A stretch of DNA of 64,000 nucleotides from MWH-TA3 sp044353905 (GTDB lineage: Bacteria > Actinomycetota > Actinomycetes > Actinomycetales > Microbacteriaceae). The notes below the pieces were generated by a model, which was not told the DNA's origin, did no database searches, and saw nothing but the letters and a program-made list of their open reading frames with translations. This document shows positions 42,499 through 52,017 of the stretch, piece after piece; the first letter of the stretch is position 1, and the number at the start of each line of letters is the position of its first letter. Location: positions 32,647-96,646 of the forward strand of contig JBILBA010000003.1 of assembly GCA_044353905.1 (NCBI GenBank), written 5' to 3'. The position numbers and the translations under genes were made by a program.

Positions 42499-43703
42499 CC
42501 GAGTACCTCCAGTCCAGGGAGTGACGCGCCCTCGAGGAATTCAAGGCTGGCACCACCTCCGGTTGAAATGTGTCCAAAAGATTTTTCATCAAATCCCAAG
42601 GCACGCACGGCAGCCGCGGAATCGCCACCGCCGACGACACTAAGCCCGTCGACCTTGGTGAGCGCCTCGGCAACTGCGCGGGTTCCCGACGCGAAGGCGG
42701 GCATCTCGAAGACGCCCATGGGACCATTCCAGAAGACCGTTCGTGACGATTCGATGAGTGCAGCGAATGTATTCGCAGACTCTCTACCAATGTCTAAACC
42801 GAGACCAGAAGCGCCAAAGCCTGTCTCTTCGATGGCATCTATCGCGGTGACGGCCACTTCCGCATCAGCGGCGAATCGGCTCGCGACAACCACGTCTGTC
42901 GGCAGAACGATGTCGACACCAAGTTCTTTGGCGCGAGCAAGGTGGGTCAATACGGTGTCCAGACGATCGAGTTCGCACAGTGACGCACCGACGTTGTGCC
43001 CCATCGCCTTGAGGAAGGTGAATGCCATCCCGCCACCGATGAGCAGGCGATCGACGCGAGGCAACAGATGCTCAATCACTCCGAGTTTGTCCGAGACCTT
43101 TGACCCGCCCAAGACGACGGTGTAGGGACGCTGGGTGTCGGTCGTCAGCCGGCGCAAAACATCTGTTTCGGAGGAAACTAGCAGCCCTGCCACGCTGGGC
43201 ACCATCTTTGCCGCCTCGAAAACGGATGCGTGTTTGCGATGAACGACTCCGAAACCGTCCGATACGAGGCCCGCAACGCCATGGGTCAACAGGGTGGCGA
43301 ACTCGGCACGCTCGGATTCCACCGAGGATGTCTCACGCGGATCGAAACGCAGATTCTCAAGGACCAGAACTTCACCCGGTTTAAGAGCAGTGCGCATTCC
43401 CTGAGCAGCAGGCCCGACGGTATCCGTCGAACAGTGAACGGGGACGTCAAGCAACTCCCCTAGGCGCTTCGCGACGGGCGCGAGAGAGTATCGAGCGTCT
43501 GGAGTGCCATCCGGTCGACCGAGATGTGACATCACAACCACCGCTGCACCGGCCGCCAGAAGGTGCTGGATAGTGGGCAGCGATGCTCGAATTCGCCCAT
43601 CGTCGGTTATGACACTGTCCGACAACGGAACGTTGAAGTCACAACGCACCAGGACTGTTTTGCCGCCGAGTTCACCCAGCGAATCCAGTGTGCGAAGGGC
43701 CAT
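42492..43703 (-). CDS. pgk: Phosphoglycerate kinase
   Basis: This is a 403-residue two-domain kinase. It has VLVRCDFNVPL at the N-terminus, SHLGRPDG, the hinge region GGSKVSDKLGV, and the nucleotide-binding VVGGGDSAAAV. It makes ATP from 1,3-bisphosphoglycerate. It overlaps gap by 1 bp. Confidence 0.97.
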   Translation of the reverse strand: MALRTLDSLGELGGKTVLVRCDFNVPLSDSVITDDGRIRASLPTIQHLLAAGAAVVVMSHLGRPDGTPDARYSLAPVAKRLGELLDVPVHCSTDTVGPAAQGMRTALKPGEVLVLENLRFDPRETSSVESERAEFATLLTHGVAGLVSDGFGVVHRKHASVFEAAKMVPSVAGLLVSSETDVLRRLTTDTQRPYTVVLGGSKVSDKLGVIEHLLPRVDRLLIGGGMAFTFLKAMGHNVGASLCELDRLDTVLTHLARAKELGVDIVLPTDVVVASRFAADAEVAVTAIDAIEETGFGASGLGLDIGRESANTFAALIESSRTVFWNGPMGVFEMPAFASGTRAVAEALTKVDGLSVVGGGDSAAAVRALGFDEKSFGHISTGGGASLEFLEGASLPGLEVLGW

Positions 43704-44707
43704 TAGAGGCGTTCGGCGACGTACTCGGTGAGGTCAACTAGCCGGTTCGAGTAACCCCACTCGTTGTCGTACCAGGATGCGATTTTGACCGTGTTCCCGA
43801 TGACCTTGACGAGTCCAGCGTCAAAGATCGACGAGTGAGGGTCGGCAACGATGTCGCTCGAGACGATGGGGTCGTCGGTGTAGGCCAAAATCCCCCTGAG
43901 GTAGCCCTCCGACGCCTTTTTGTAAGCGGCGAGGATTTCGTCAATCGTCACAGTCTTCTTCGACACGAGCGTGAGGTCGGTGATTGAACCGGTGGGGACG
44001 GGAACACGAAGCGCGAAACCGTCGAGTTTGCCCTTTAGCTCCGGTAGAACGAGGCCAATCGCCTTGGCTGCACCGGTCGACGACGGCACGATGTTGATGG
44101 CGGCGGCCCGAGCTCGGCGCAAATCATCGTGTGGACCGTCTTGCAGGTTCTGGTCGGCCGTGTAGGCGTGAACCGTTGTCATGAGACCGTTTTCGATACC
44201 GAATTCGTCATTGAAGACCTTTGCCAGTGGCGCAAGACAGTTCGTCGTGCACGACGCGTTCGAAATGATGTGGTCTGTCTTCGGGTTGTACGTTTCGTGG
44301 TTCACACCCATCACGAACGTTCCGTGCACATCGGTTCCCGGGGCGGAAATCAGGACCTTTTGTGCACCAGCGTCAATGTGTTTTTGAGCGTCTTTGGCGT
44401 TCGTGAAGCGGCCCGTCGACTCGATCACGATGTCGACACCCAGATCGCCCCAGGGCAGCGCGGCGGGGTCACGCTCGGCGAGAACCTTGATCTTCTTGCC
44501 GTTTACGATGACGTGTGACTCGTCATACGTAACGTCAGCGCTCAGGCGACCGTTAACCGAGTCATATTTGAGAAGCGTCGCAAGCGATTTGGTGTCCGAC
44601 AAGTCGTTAACGGCGACGATGTCGAGGCTGCTGCCCTGCGCAATTGCTGCACGAAGGTAGTTTCGACCGATGCGACCGAAGCCGTTGATTCCGATTGTGA
44701 CGCTCAC
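43703..44707 (-). CDS. gap: Glyceraldehyde-3-phosphate dehydrogenase, type I
   Basis: This 334-residue enzyme has the NAD-binding start TIGINGFGRIGRNYLRA, catalytic Cys153 in ASCTTNC, and the S-loop with SSTGAAKAIG. Asp and Leu in VAVNDLSD suggest NAD preference. The GTG at 44707 follows AGGA at 6 nt; the upstream open frame has no homology. It is separated by 76 bp from sodA, where a separate promoter could lie. Confidence 0.96.
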   Translation of the reverse strand: MSVTIGINGFGRIGRNYLRAAIAQGSSLDIVAVNDLSDTKSLATLLKYDSVNGRLSADVTYDESHVIVNGKKIKVLAERDPAALPWGDLGVDIVIESTGRFTNAKDAQKHIDAGAQKVLISAPGTDVHGTFVMGVNHETYNPKTDHIISNASCTTNCLAPLAKVFNDEFGIENGLMTTVHAYTADQNLQDGPHDDLRRARAAAINIVPSSTGAAKAIGLVLPELKGKLDGFALRVPVPTGSITDLTLVSKKTVTIDEILAAYKKASEGYLRGILAYTDDPIVSSDIVADPHSSIFDAGLVKVIGNTVKIASWYDNEWGYSNRLVDLTEYVAERL

Positions 44708-44783
44708 TGATTGTCCTGTCGTGAAGTGCGATTGAGCCGGGGAATAGAAAAAGTAGTGCGCCAAGACAGGCAACACTACCTAC

Positions 44784-45410
44784 CTATGACAGTAGCAAAA
44801 TTCCTGCGGAATTGTCACGTGCAGCGGCGAATCGCTGTGCGACGTTGTCCCAATTCACGATGTTCCAGAACGCTGTGACATAGTCGGCTTTCACATTTTG
44901 GTAGTCGAGGTAGAACGCGTGTTCCCACATGTCGAGCTGCAGGATCGGCACGGTTCCCTGCGCGGTATTTGCTTGCTGGTCGAACAGCTGCTGGATGATG
45001 AGCCGTGCGCCGACCGGATCCCAGGACAAGATGCCCCAACCGCTCCCCTGGATTCCAAGGCTCGCGGCCGAAAAGTGGGCCTTGAACGCGTCGAATGAAC
45101 CGAAGAATTCGTCGATTGCCGCGGCGAGTTCACCCGACGGGCGGTCTGCGGCGTTAGGAGCAAGGTTCGTCCAGAATATCGAGTGGTTGATGTGCCCACC
45201 GAGGTGGAACGCCAGATCCTTCTCGAGCTTGTTGATCGCTCCGAACGAACTGTTCGCACGCGCTTCTTCCATCTGCTCTAGGGCGGCATTGGCCCCGGCT
45301 ACATATGCGGCGTGATGCTTGGAGTGGTGCAACTCCATAATGCGAGCGGAAATGTGCGGTTCGAGTGCAGCGTAGTCGTAGGTCAACTTGGGGAGGGAAT
45401 AAACGGGCAT
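44784..45410 (-). CDS. sodA: Superoxide dismutase (Fe/Mn family)
   Basis: This 208-residue enzyme has metal ligands His28, His76, Asp160 and His164 in the contexts LHHSKHHAAYV, HINHSIFW and LDMWEHAFYLDY. The GSGWGILSW segment is Mn/Fe-type; the metal cannot be settled from sequence. A GAAAGGA Shine-Dalgarno precedes it. It lies between whiA and gap and may report co-expression of oxidative protection with glycolysis (inference). Confidence 0.96.
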   Translation of the reverse strand: MPVYSLPKLTYDYAALEPHISARIMELHHSKHHAAYVAGANAALEQMEEARANSSFGAINKLEKDLAFHLGGHINHSIFWTNLAPNAADRPSGELAAAIDEFFGSFDAFKAHFSAASLGIQGSGWGILSWDPVGARLIIQQLFDQQANTAQGTVPILQLDMWEHAFYLDYQNVKADYVTAFWNIVNWDNVAQRFAAARDNSAGILLLS

Positions 45411-45434
45411 GACGGTCCTTTCGTGGGGTTTGGG

Positions 45435-46409
45435 TTAATCATCTAAATCGGGAATGCCGTCGGACGTCGACGGAATACCGAGATCGGAGGCCTTTTTGTC
45501 GGCCATAGCGAGAAGGCGGCGAATCCGACCTGCGACCGCATCTTTTGTCATCACGGGTGTGGCGTGGTGGCCAAGCTCGTCGAGGCTGGCTTCGCGGTTG
45601 TCAAGACGCAAGCGCCCCGCGTAGGCCAGATGGTCAGGGATCTCGGTGCCGAGGATCTCGAAGGCTCTTTCGACACGGGCGCACGCTGCCACAGCAGCTT
45701 GAGCGCTCCGGCGAAGGTTAGCGTCATCGAAATTGACGAGGCGATTGGCGTTCGCTCGGACCTCACGGGTTGCACGGGCTTCACTCCACTTCTCGAGGCT
45801 CGTCGTCGCACCGATGTAGGTAAGAAAGGCTGAAATCGCTTCGGCGTCGCGGATGACCACGCGGAATCCGCCGCGAACATCACGAGTCTTCGCCGTGATT
45901 CCACAGCGGCTGCACGCGCCGACCAGAGCCATTGCCGCTTCGTTGGTCGGAGCCACGATCTCGATTGTTTGGCTTCGACCCGGGTCGGACACGATCCCGC
46001 GGGCGAGGAAGGCTCCGCGTAAAACACCGACGAGGTCTCCGATCGGAGCCGTCGTGAGTTTGTTGGGAAGTCCGCGCACGGGACGGCGGCGGGTGTCCAG
46101 CAGTCCGGTGTTCAAGGCGAGTTGGTCTGCGCCTTCGGTGACGCGGACTCGAACCGTTTCAACCTTTTTGTTCGCGTTGGCGGGAACAACCGTCACCGTG
46201 GACGGCACCCCCAGCAGCGCGTGAGTCAAGTGACGGACGCGCTGAGCGGAAGCTGCGTGATCGAGTTCGATCTCTACCGCGAGTTTCCCACCGACGACGT
46301 GCAATCCCCCGCCAAAGCGAAGAATCGTTGTCAGTTCGGCGAGACGCGTTGACGGTGGCGCGTCGGGTAGCCCCAGCACCTCGTCCTTCACGGTCGTCGT
46401 CAATGACAT
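45435..46409 (-). CDS. whiA: Sporulation/cell-division regulator WhiA
   Basis: This 324-residue DNA-binding protein has an N-terminal LAGLIDADG homing-endonuclease-like domain (about 1-220, without the catalytic Asp) and a C-terminal helix-turn-helix ending KASDLGIPSTSDGIPD. In streptomycetes it governs sporulation septation; in non-sporulating relatives it links division and growth. It follows rapZ at 17 bp, without the usual yvcK gene between them. Confidence 0.95.
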   Translation of the reverse strand: MSLTTTVKDEVLGLPDAPPSTRLAELTTILRFGGGLHVVGGKLAVEIELDHAASAQRVRHLTHALLGVPSTVTVVPANANKKVETVRVRVTEGADQLALNTGLLDTRRRPVRGLPNKLTTAPIGDLVGVLRGAFLARGIVSDPGRSQTIEIVAPTNEAAMALVGACSRCGITAKTRDVRGGFRVVIRDAEAISAFLTYIGATTSLEKWSEARATREVRANANRLVNFDDANLRRSAQAAVAACARVERAFEILGTEIPDHLAYAGRLRLDNREASLDELGHHATPVMTKDAVAGRIRRLLAMADKKASDLGIPSTSDGIPDLDD

Positions 46410-46426
46410 TCTGCGGAAATCCTTTT

Positions 46427-47296
46427 CTATTCGCGACCAATGTCGCGGTGTTTGCGCGTGACCGCTATTCCGGGGATTTCCCCTACGCGGCTAGCGAGTT
46501 CTTCTGCGATAGCAACACTGCGGTGTTTGCCACCTGTACATCCTATTGCGATGGTGGCGTGCCGCTTATTCTCGCGGGCGTAGCCACGAAGCGTTGCACT
46601 GAGCATGAGCACGAGACCGTCGAGGTACTGTTCGACGTCTGCCTGCCCGAGGACAAAAGCTGACACGTCGGGGTGCAAACCGTTCTCATCGCGCAGGTTT
46701 TCGGTCCAGAACGGGTTAGGCAGGAACCGGACATCGCCCACGATGTCGGCGTCTGCGGGGAGCCCGTGCTTGAAGCCGAATGACTCAATCACGACGTTGA
46801 CTTCTGCGCTGTCGTCGGACCGGAAGGTGTCGAAAACGAGCGTGGTGGTTTGGTGGGTGTTGAGCCCCGTTGTGTCCACTACGACGTCCGCGTGACCGCG
46901 AAGGGTCTCGAGCCGAGCGCGTTCCGCCTGAATCCCGTCGATCAACGTGCCGTCGCCCTGCAGTGGGTGCGGTCGACGGACGCTCTCGAATCGTTTGATG
47001 AGTTCTGCATCTGTCGCATCGAGGAACAACACCCGAAGATTCGTTGCGGTCCGAAGATTCTCGATGAGCGGAGCGAGTTCCTCGACGCTGTCTCCGCCTC
47101 GGACATCGACTACGACGGCCAATCGGTTCATCGTCGAACCCTCGGCCGTTGCGATGTCAACGAGTGACGGCAACAGTTGCGACGGCAGGTTGTCGATGAC
47201 CCGCCAGCCACCGTCTTCGAGCGCATTCGCAGCGGTCGAACGACCGGCTCCAGACATACCGGTGACGATGATGATGTGGGCAACACTGTCGGTCAT
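46427..47296 (-). CDS. rapZ: RNase adapter/nucleotide-binding protein RapZ
   Basis: This 289-residue protein has an N-terminal P-loop GMSGAGRS (13-20) and a C-terminal domain with AIGCTGGKHRSVAIAEEL. In enterobacteria RapZ controls GlmS through small RNAs; the actinobacterial role is not settled. The ATG lies 12 bp after uvrC, with TAGTCT 9 nt upstream formed partly by the uvrC stop. Confidence 0.94.
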   Translation of the reverse strand: MTDSVAHIIIVTGMSGAGRSTAANALEDGGWRVIDNLPSQLLPSLVDIATAEGSTMNRLAVVVDVRGGDSVEELAPLIENLRTATNLRVLFLDATDAELIKRFESVRRPHPLQGDGTLIDGIQAERARLETLRGHADVVVDTTGLNTHQTTTLVFDTFRSDDSAEVNVVIESFGFKHGLPADADIVGDVRFLPNPFWTENLRDENGLHPDVSAFVLGQADVEQYLDGLVLMLSATLRGYARENKRHATIAIGCTGGKHRSVAIAEELASRVGEIPGIAVTRKHRDIGRE

Positions 47297-47305
47297 GGTG
47301 TCTTC

Positions 47306-47311
47306 AGACTA
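47306..47311 (-). promoter_or_regulatory. Predicted -10 element of rapZ overlapping the uvrC stop
   Basis: TAGTCT, a 9-nt spacer (GAAGACACC), then ATG at 47296. TAG is also the uvrC stop codon. Confidence 0.45.
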
Positions 47312-49156
47312 CCCGCGAGTCTCACTCGCGTTCAGGGAATCAAGGATCCGCTGGGCGGTATCTGCTCCGATTCCAGGGACGTCGAGCAGTTCGTCCTTCG
47401 TTGCTGCCCGAACAGCGGTCGGACTCCCGAAATGAGCGATGAGGGCTTGCACCCGTTTAGGTCCAATCCCCTCCAACTCATTGAGCGTGGACGTCAACAC
47501 TTTGGTGCGCTTCGATTTCTGGTAGCGAAGGGCAAAACGGTGGGCCTCGTCTCGAGCACGTTGCACCAGATACAAGGCGTCGCTATCGCGAGGAAGGATC
47601 ACGGGGTAGTCGCTGTTGGGATGCCACAGCTCTTCTAGTCGCTTGGCCAGCCCGACCACCGCGACACCGTCAACACCGAATTCTCGCAACGCGCGTGCCG
47701 CCGCGTTGACTTGCGGTTGCCCGCCATCAACCAGAATCAGGGTCGTCGGGTAGCGCATTGTTGGACGCTCTTCCGCCAGTCGCACCAGTCGCCTCGAAAT
47801 CAATTGGTACATCGCTTCGGTGTCGTCACGAGCAGAAGCGATACCGTAATGGCGATAGTCGTCCTTGACAGGCAGACCGTCTTCGAACACCACGAGCGAG
47901 CCCACAATGTCGGTGCCGCCTAGGTGTGAGATGTCGCAGCACTCGAACCGCAGCGGGGCCTCCGGTAATCCGAGGTTGTCGCGCAGGTCCTCGAGTGCGC
48001 GCGATCGCGCCACGAAATCGTGTGCGCGGTGTAGTTCGTGTTCTCCGAGCGCGAGCATCGCGTTCTTGGTCACCCTAGTGAGAAGCGTGGCGCGGTCACC
48101 TCGTTGGGGAACCGCAATGCGCACTTTGCCCTTGAGCTTGGCGGTGTGCCGCCTCAGCGTCATCGATTCCGCCAGCACGTCTGAGGATTGGGGCTCGAAC
48201 GGAACATCAATAAGTGTCGGCGGAGCGTCAAGCTCGTACACATTTTCAATCGCTTGCTCGAGAATCGCAGCCGGGTCCATTTCGAGTTCGGTATCAACTG
48301 TCCACGAGCGCGTCCCGCGAACTCGACCGCCACGAACGTGGAAAATGGCGATGGCCGCCGACAGCTCACTCGACGCGAACCCAATGATGTCGACGTCCAG
48401 TTCGTCCCGCAACACGACGGCAGAGCGCTCGGCGATTGAACGCAGAGCGGTTCGCTGGTCTCGAAACCGAGCGGCAGATTCAAAATCACGTCGATCGGAC
48501 GCGTCCTTCATTTTGGACCCGAGGTCGTCAATCACGGTGGAATCTTGGCGAGTCATGTACCCAACGAGGTTCTGAGCGAGTTCTCGGTGTTCTTCCGTGC
48601 TGACCCGACCGACGCACGGCGCTGCGCACTTGCCGATGTCCCCCAACAAACAGGGCCGATCGTCGCGTCGGGCCTTGGCGAAGGTCGATTTCTCGCAAGA
48701 CCGAACCGGATACACCGACAGTAGAAGGTCGAGTGTTTCGCGAACAGCCCACGACTTGGTGAATGGACCGAAATAGTTGGTCCCGTCCTTCACGCGGGTC
48801 CGTGCGAGGAACGCCCGCGGGTATTCCTCGCCCATCGACACGGCGAGATAGGGGTAGCCCTTGTCGTCGCGGAATTGAATGTTGAAGGGAGGACGGAACT
48901 CCTTGATCCACGTGAATTCGAGGTGCAACGCCTCAAGTTCGCTGCCCACGACAGTCCAATCAACACGCCTAGCCGTGTTGACCATCCGCGCTGTTCGTTC
49001 CATCAGCCCAGCCGGGTTGTGGAAGTACGTCGACAGTCGGTTACGAAGCACCTTCGCTTTCCCCACATACAGAATTCGATTGTTTTCGTCGTAAAACCGA
49101 TAGACGCCCGGGTCGGTCGGTATCGACCGAGGCTCAGGGTGCCAGTCGCTGGTCAT
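47309..49156 (-). CDS. uvrC: Excinuclease ABC subunit UvrC
   Basis: This 615-residue dual-incision nuclease has an N-terminal GIY-YIG domain (GVYRFYDENNRILYVGKAK, about 18-36), the Cys-rich stretch CLLGDIGKCAAPCVG, a UVR motif near 200, an RNase H-like C-terminal nuclease with ECCDISHLGG, and tandem HhH motifs (LEGIGPKRVQALIAHFG, LLDVPGIGADTAQRIL). It overlaps uvrA by 4 bp. Confidence 0.97.
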   Translation of the reverse strand: MTSDWHPEPRSIPTDPGVYRFYDENNRILYVGKAKVLRNRLSTYFHNPAGLMERTARMVNTARRVDWTVVGSELEALHLEFTWIKEFRPPFNIQFRDDKGYPYLAVSMGEEYPRAFLARTRVKDGTNYFGPFTKSWAVRETLDLLLSVYPVRSCEKSTFAKARRDDRPCLLGDIGKCAAPCVGRVSTEEHRELAQNLVGYMTRQDSTVIDDLGSKMKDASDRRDFESAARFRDQRTALRSIAERSAVVLRDELDVDIIGFASSELSAAIAIFHVRGGRVRGTRSWTVDTELEMDPAAILEQAIENVYELDAPPTLIDVPFEPQSSDVLAESMTLRRHTAKLKGKVRIAVPQRGDRATLLTRVTKNAMLALGEHELHRAHDFVARSRALEDLRDNLGLPEAPLRFECCDISHLGGTDIVGSLVVFEDGLPVKDDYRHYGIASARDDTEAMYQLISRRLVRLAEERPTMRYPTTLILVDGGQPQVNAAARALREFGVDGVAVVGLAKRLEELWHPNSDYPVILPRDSDALYLVQRARDEAHRFALRYQKSKRTKVLTSTLNELEGIGPKRVQALIAHFGSPTAVRAATKDELLDVPGIGADTAQRILDSLNASETRG

Positions 49157-52005
49157 TTCAGAATTTCTGCCAGGAATGTTCCGGTGTGTGACTGCTTTAC
49201 CTTCGACACCTCTTCCGGTGTCCCGGTGGCGACAACGCGTCCGCCACCGTCCCCTCCCTCGGGACCGAGATCGATGACGTGGTCAGATGATCGAATCACG
49301 TCGAGATTGTGTTCAATCACGATGACCGTATTGCCTTTGTCGACAAGCGTGTGAAGGACAGCGAGCAATCGACGCACGTCCTCGAAGTGAAGTCCCGTCG
49401 TCGGCTCGTCCAGAACATAGACGGTGCGACCCGTTGACCGCCGTTGAAGTTCCGTGGACAGCTTCACCCGCTGGGCCTCGCCGCCCGAAAGGGTCGTAGC
49501 CGACTGCCCGAGCCGGACATAACCGAGACCAACATCGCACAGCGTTTTCATGAAGCGATGGATTGAGGTGATGGGCTCGAAGAACTTTTCGGCGTCCTCA
49601 ATCGGCATGTTGAGGACCTCGGAGATGTTTTTCCCCTTGTATCGGACGGTAAGGGTCTCTCGGTTGTATCGCTGCCCGTGACATTCCTCGCACTCGACGT
49701 AGACATCGGGGAGGAAATTCATCTCAATCTTGATAGTGCCGTCACCCGAGCAGTTCTCGCAGCGACCGCCCTTCACGTTGAAGGAGAAACGACCGGGTCC
49801 GTAACCGCGTTCCTTGGCCTCAACCGTCTCGGCGAAAAGCGTTCGAATCTTGTCGAAAACACCGGTATAGGTGGCGGGATTCGAGCGCGGGGTGCGTCCA
49901 ATCGGCGCTTGATCGACGTGAATCACTTTGTCGAGATGATCGAGACCCGACACCGATTTGTGACGGCCAGGGGTCTGTTTCGCTCCGTTGAGACGGTTCG
50001 CCATGACCTTGTAGAGGATGTCGTTGACGAGCGAGCTTTTCCCTGAACCAGACACGCCAGTGACAGCGACGAAGACGCCTAACGGAAAATCGACGTCGAC
50101 GTTAACGAGGTTGTTTGCTGTCGCGCCATGCACGGTCACGACTTTGTCGGCGGACCAGGGGCGACGCTCGGTGCGATCAGAGACCTTCTCCCGACCAGCG
50201 AGGAACGCCGCGGTGTGCGACTTCTTCTCTTTGAGCAGGTTCGCCAGTGAACCAGAGTGCACGACTTCGCCGCCGTGTTCCCCCGCGCCGGGACCGATGT
50301 CGACAATCCAGTCGGCTGCGTGGATCGTGTCCTCGTCGTGTTCGACAACAACCAGTGTGTTTCCGATGTCCCTCAGGCGAACGAGTGTCTCAATCAGACG
50401 CCGATTGTCACGCTGGTGTAGACCGATGGACGGCTCGTCGAGCACGTAGAGAACGCCAGTGAGTCCGGCACCGATCTGCGTTGCAAGACGGATACGTTGC
50501 GCCTCTCCACCCGAGAGCGTCCCCGCTGCGCGCGACATCGTGAGGTAGCTCAGTCCAACGTGCAGGAGGAACTCCAAACGCGCCGTGATCTCGCGCAGCA
50601 CAGCCGACGCGACCTGAGCATCACGGTCGGACAGGGTCAGCGTGCTCATGAAATCATGGGCAGCCTGCAGCGAAAGGCCGCACACCTCCGAGATCGACTT
50701 ATCGTTCACGGTCACCGCGAGGACCGCGGGCGCGAGGCGCTGTCCCTCACAGCCCACGCAGGGAACAGTTCGGTGGAACGCGCCGAAGCGCTCTTTGGTC
50801 CATTCACCTTCGGTTTCCGAATACTTGCGCTCGACGTAGGTGAGAACGCCTTCGAATCCACGGGACATCGACACCTTGCGCCCGTATCGGTTTCGCCACT
50901 TGATGACGACCTCGTGATTGTTGCCATAGAGAACCGCATTCTGGACTTCTTCAGTGAGGTCCTTCCAGGGTGTGTCGAGGCTGAAGTCGAGGTCCAGAGC
51001 GAGACCCTCTGCTAAGCGTTCGAAGTATGGGTAAATCAGTTCCTTGCCGCCCGGCTTCCACGGCAATACAACGCCCTGACGGATGGACAAATCGTGGTCG
51101 TCAAGGACGAGCTCGACGTCCGCCATCGACTGCGTGCCGATGCCGTGACACGTCACACAGGCCCCGAACGGTGCGTTGAACGAGAATGTCCGCGGCTCGA
51201 TCTCGGTGAGGGTCAGAACGTGTTGGTTTGGACACGACAACTTCTCGCTGAAAGTTCGGTCCTCTTTGGTGTCGACGAAATTGGCGACAAGCACGCCTTG
51301 ACCAAGTTTCAACGCGGTTTCCACCGAGTCGTTGAGTCGCGACAGATCACCACCCGCGGTCAGTCGGTCGACAACGACCGAGATGTCGTGTTTGACCTGC
51401 TTCTTCAGGGTCGGCGGTTCTGAGAGCTGAATCACTTCGCCGTCGACGAGCGCACGCGCATAACCCTGACCAAGCAGATCGGCAAAGACTTCGACGAATT
51501 CACCTTTTCGACCCTGGACAATCGGCGCGAGAATTTGGAATCGAGTGTCTGCGGGGAGCTCAGAGAGTTGGTCGGCGATTTGTTGGGCTGACTGCCGCTG
51601 AATTGCCTCACCGCACTCAGGGCAGTGCGGAACGCCGACTCGCGCCCACAACAATCGCATGTAATCGTAAATCTCGGTGATGGTCCCGACGGTGGAACGA
51701 GGGTTTCGGTTCGTCGACTTTTGGTCGATCGAAACCGCAGGCGACAGGCCGTCAATGAAATCGACATCTGGTCGATCGACCTGACCAAGAAACTGGCGTG
51801 CATACGATGACAACGATTCGATGTATCGGCGTTGTCCCTCGGCGAAGAGCGTGTCGAACGCGAGAGAAGACTTTCCAGACCCGCTCAAACCCGTAAACAC
51901 CACGAGGGAATCACGCGGAATCGTCAGATCGACGTTCTTGAGGTTGTGCACCCGAGCGCCCTTAATACTGATGACGTTCTTTCCGGTGATGGGCGTTATC
52001 GACAC
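49153..52005 (-). CDS. uvrA: Excinuclease ABC subunit UvrA
   Basis: This 950-residue damage-recognition ATPase has Walker A sites GLSGSGKS (39-46) and GVSGSGKS, zinc-binding cysteines in CPECGEA and CPNQH/CVTCHG, and the second zinc module CENCSGDG/CEECHG. Two signature motifs, LSGGEAQRIRLA and LSGGEAQRVKLS, are present. The GTG at 52005 lies 9 bp after uvrB with TAGGAT 6 nt upstream. No LexA box was seen here. Confidence 0.97.
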   Translation of the reverse strand: MSITPITGKNVISIKGARVHNLKNVDLTIPRDSLVVFTGLSGSGKSSLAFDTLFAEGQRRYIESLSSYARQFLGQVDRPDVDFIDGLSPAVSIDQKSTNRNPRSTVGTITEIYDYMRLLWARVGVPHCPECGEAIQRQSAQQIADQLSELPADTRFQILAPIVQGRKGEFVEVFADLLGQGYARALVDGEVIQLSEPPTLKKQVKHDISVVVDRLTAGGDLSRLNDSVETALKLGQGVLVANFVDTKEDRTFSEKLSCPNQHVLTLTEIEPRTFSFNAPFGACVTCHGIGTQSMADVELVLDDHDLSIRQGVVLPWKPGGKELIYPYFERLAEGLALDLDFSLDTPWKDLTEEVQNAVLYGNNHEVVIKWRNRYGRKVSMSRGFEGVLTYVERKYSETEGEWTKERFGAFHRTVPCVGCEGQRLAPAVLAVTVNDKSISEVCGLSLQAAHDFMSTLTLSDRDAQVASAVLREITARLEFLLHVGLSYLTMSRAAGTLSGGEAQRIRLATQIGAGLTGVLYVLDEPSIGLHQRDNRRLIETLVRLRDIGNTLVVVEHDEDTIHAADWIVDIGPGAGEHGGEVVHSGSLANLLKEKKSHTAAFLAGREKVSDRTERRPWSADKVVTVHGATANNLVNVDVDFPLGVFVAVTGVSGSGKSSLVNDILYKVMANRLNGAKQTPGRHKSVSGLDHLDKVIHVDQAPIGRTPRSNPATYTGVFDKIRTLFAETVEAKERGYGPGRFSFNVKGGRCENCSGDGTIKIEMNFLPDVYVECEECHGQRYNRETLTVRYKGKNISEVLNMPIEDAEKFFEPITSIHRFMKTLCDVGLGYVRLGQSATTLSGGEAQRVKLSTELQRRSTGRTVYVLDEPTTGLHFEDVRRLLAVLHTLVDKGNTVIVIEHNLDVIRSSDHVIDLGPEGGDGGGRVVATGTPEEVSKVKQSHTGTFLAEILK

Positions 52006-52011
52006 TGGTCA

Positions 52012-52017
52012 ATCCTA
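52012..52017 (-). promoter_or_regulatory. Predicted -10 element of uvrA overlapping the uvrB stop
   Basis: TAGGAT, a 6-nt spacer (TGACCA), then GTG at 52005. The first three bases are the uvrB stop codon. Confidence 0.5.
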
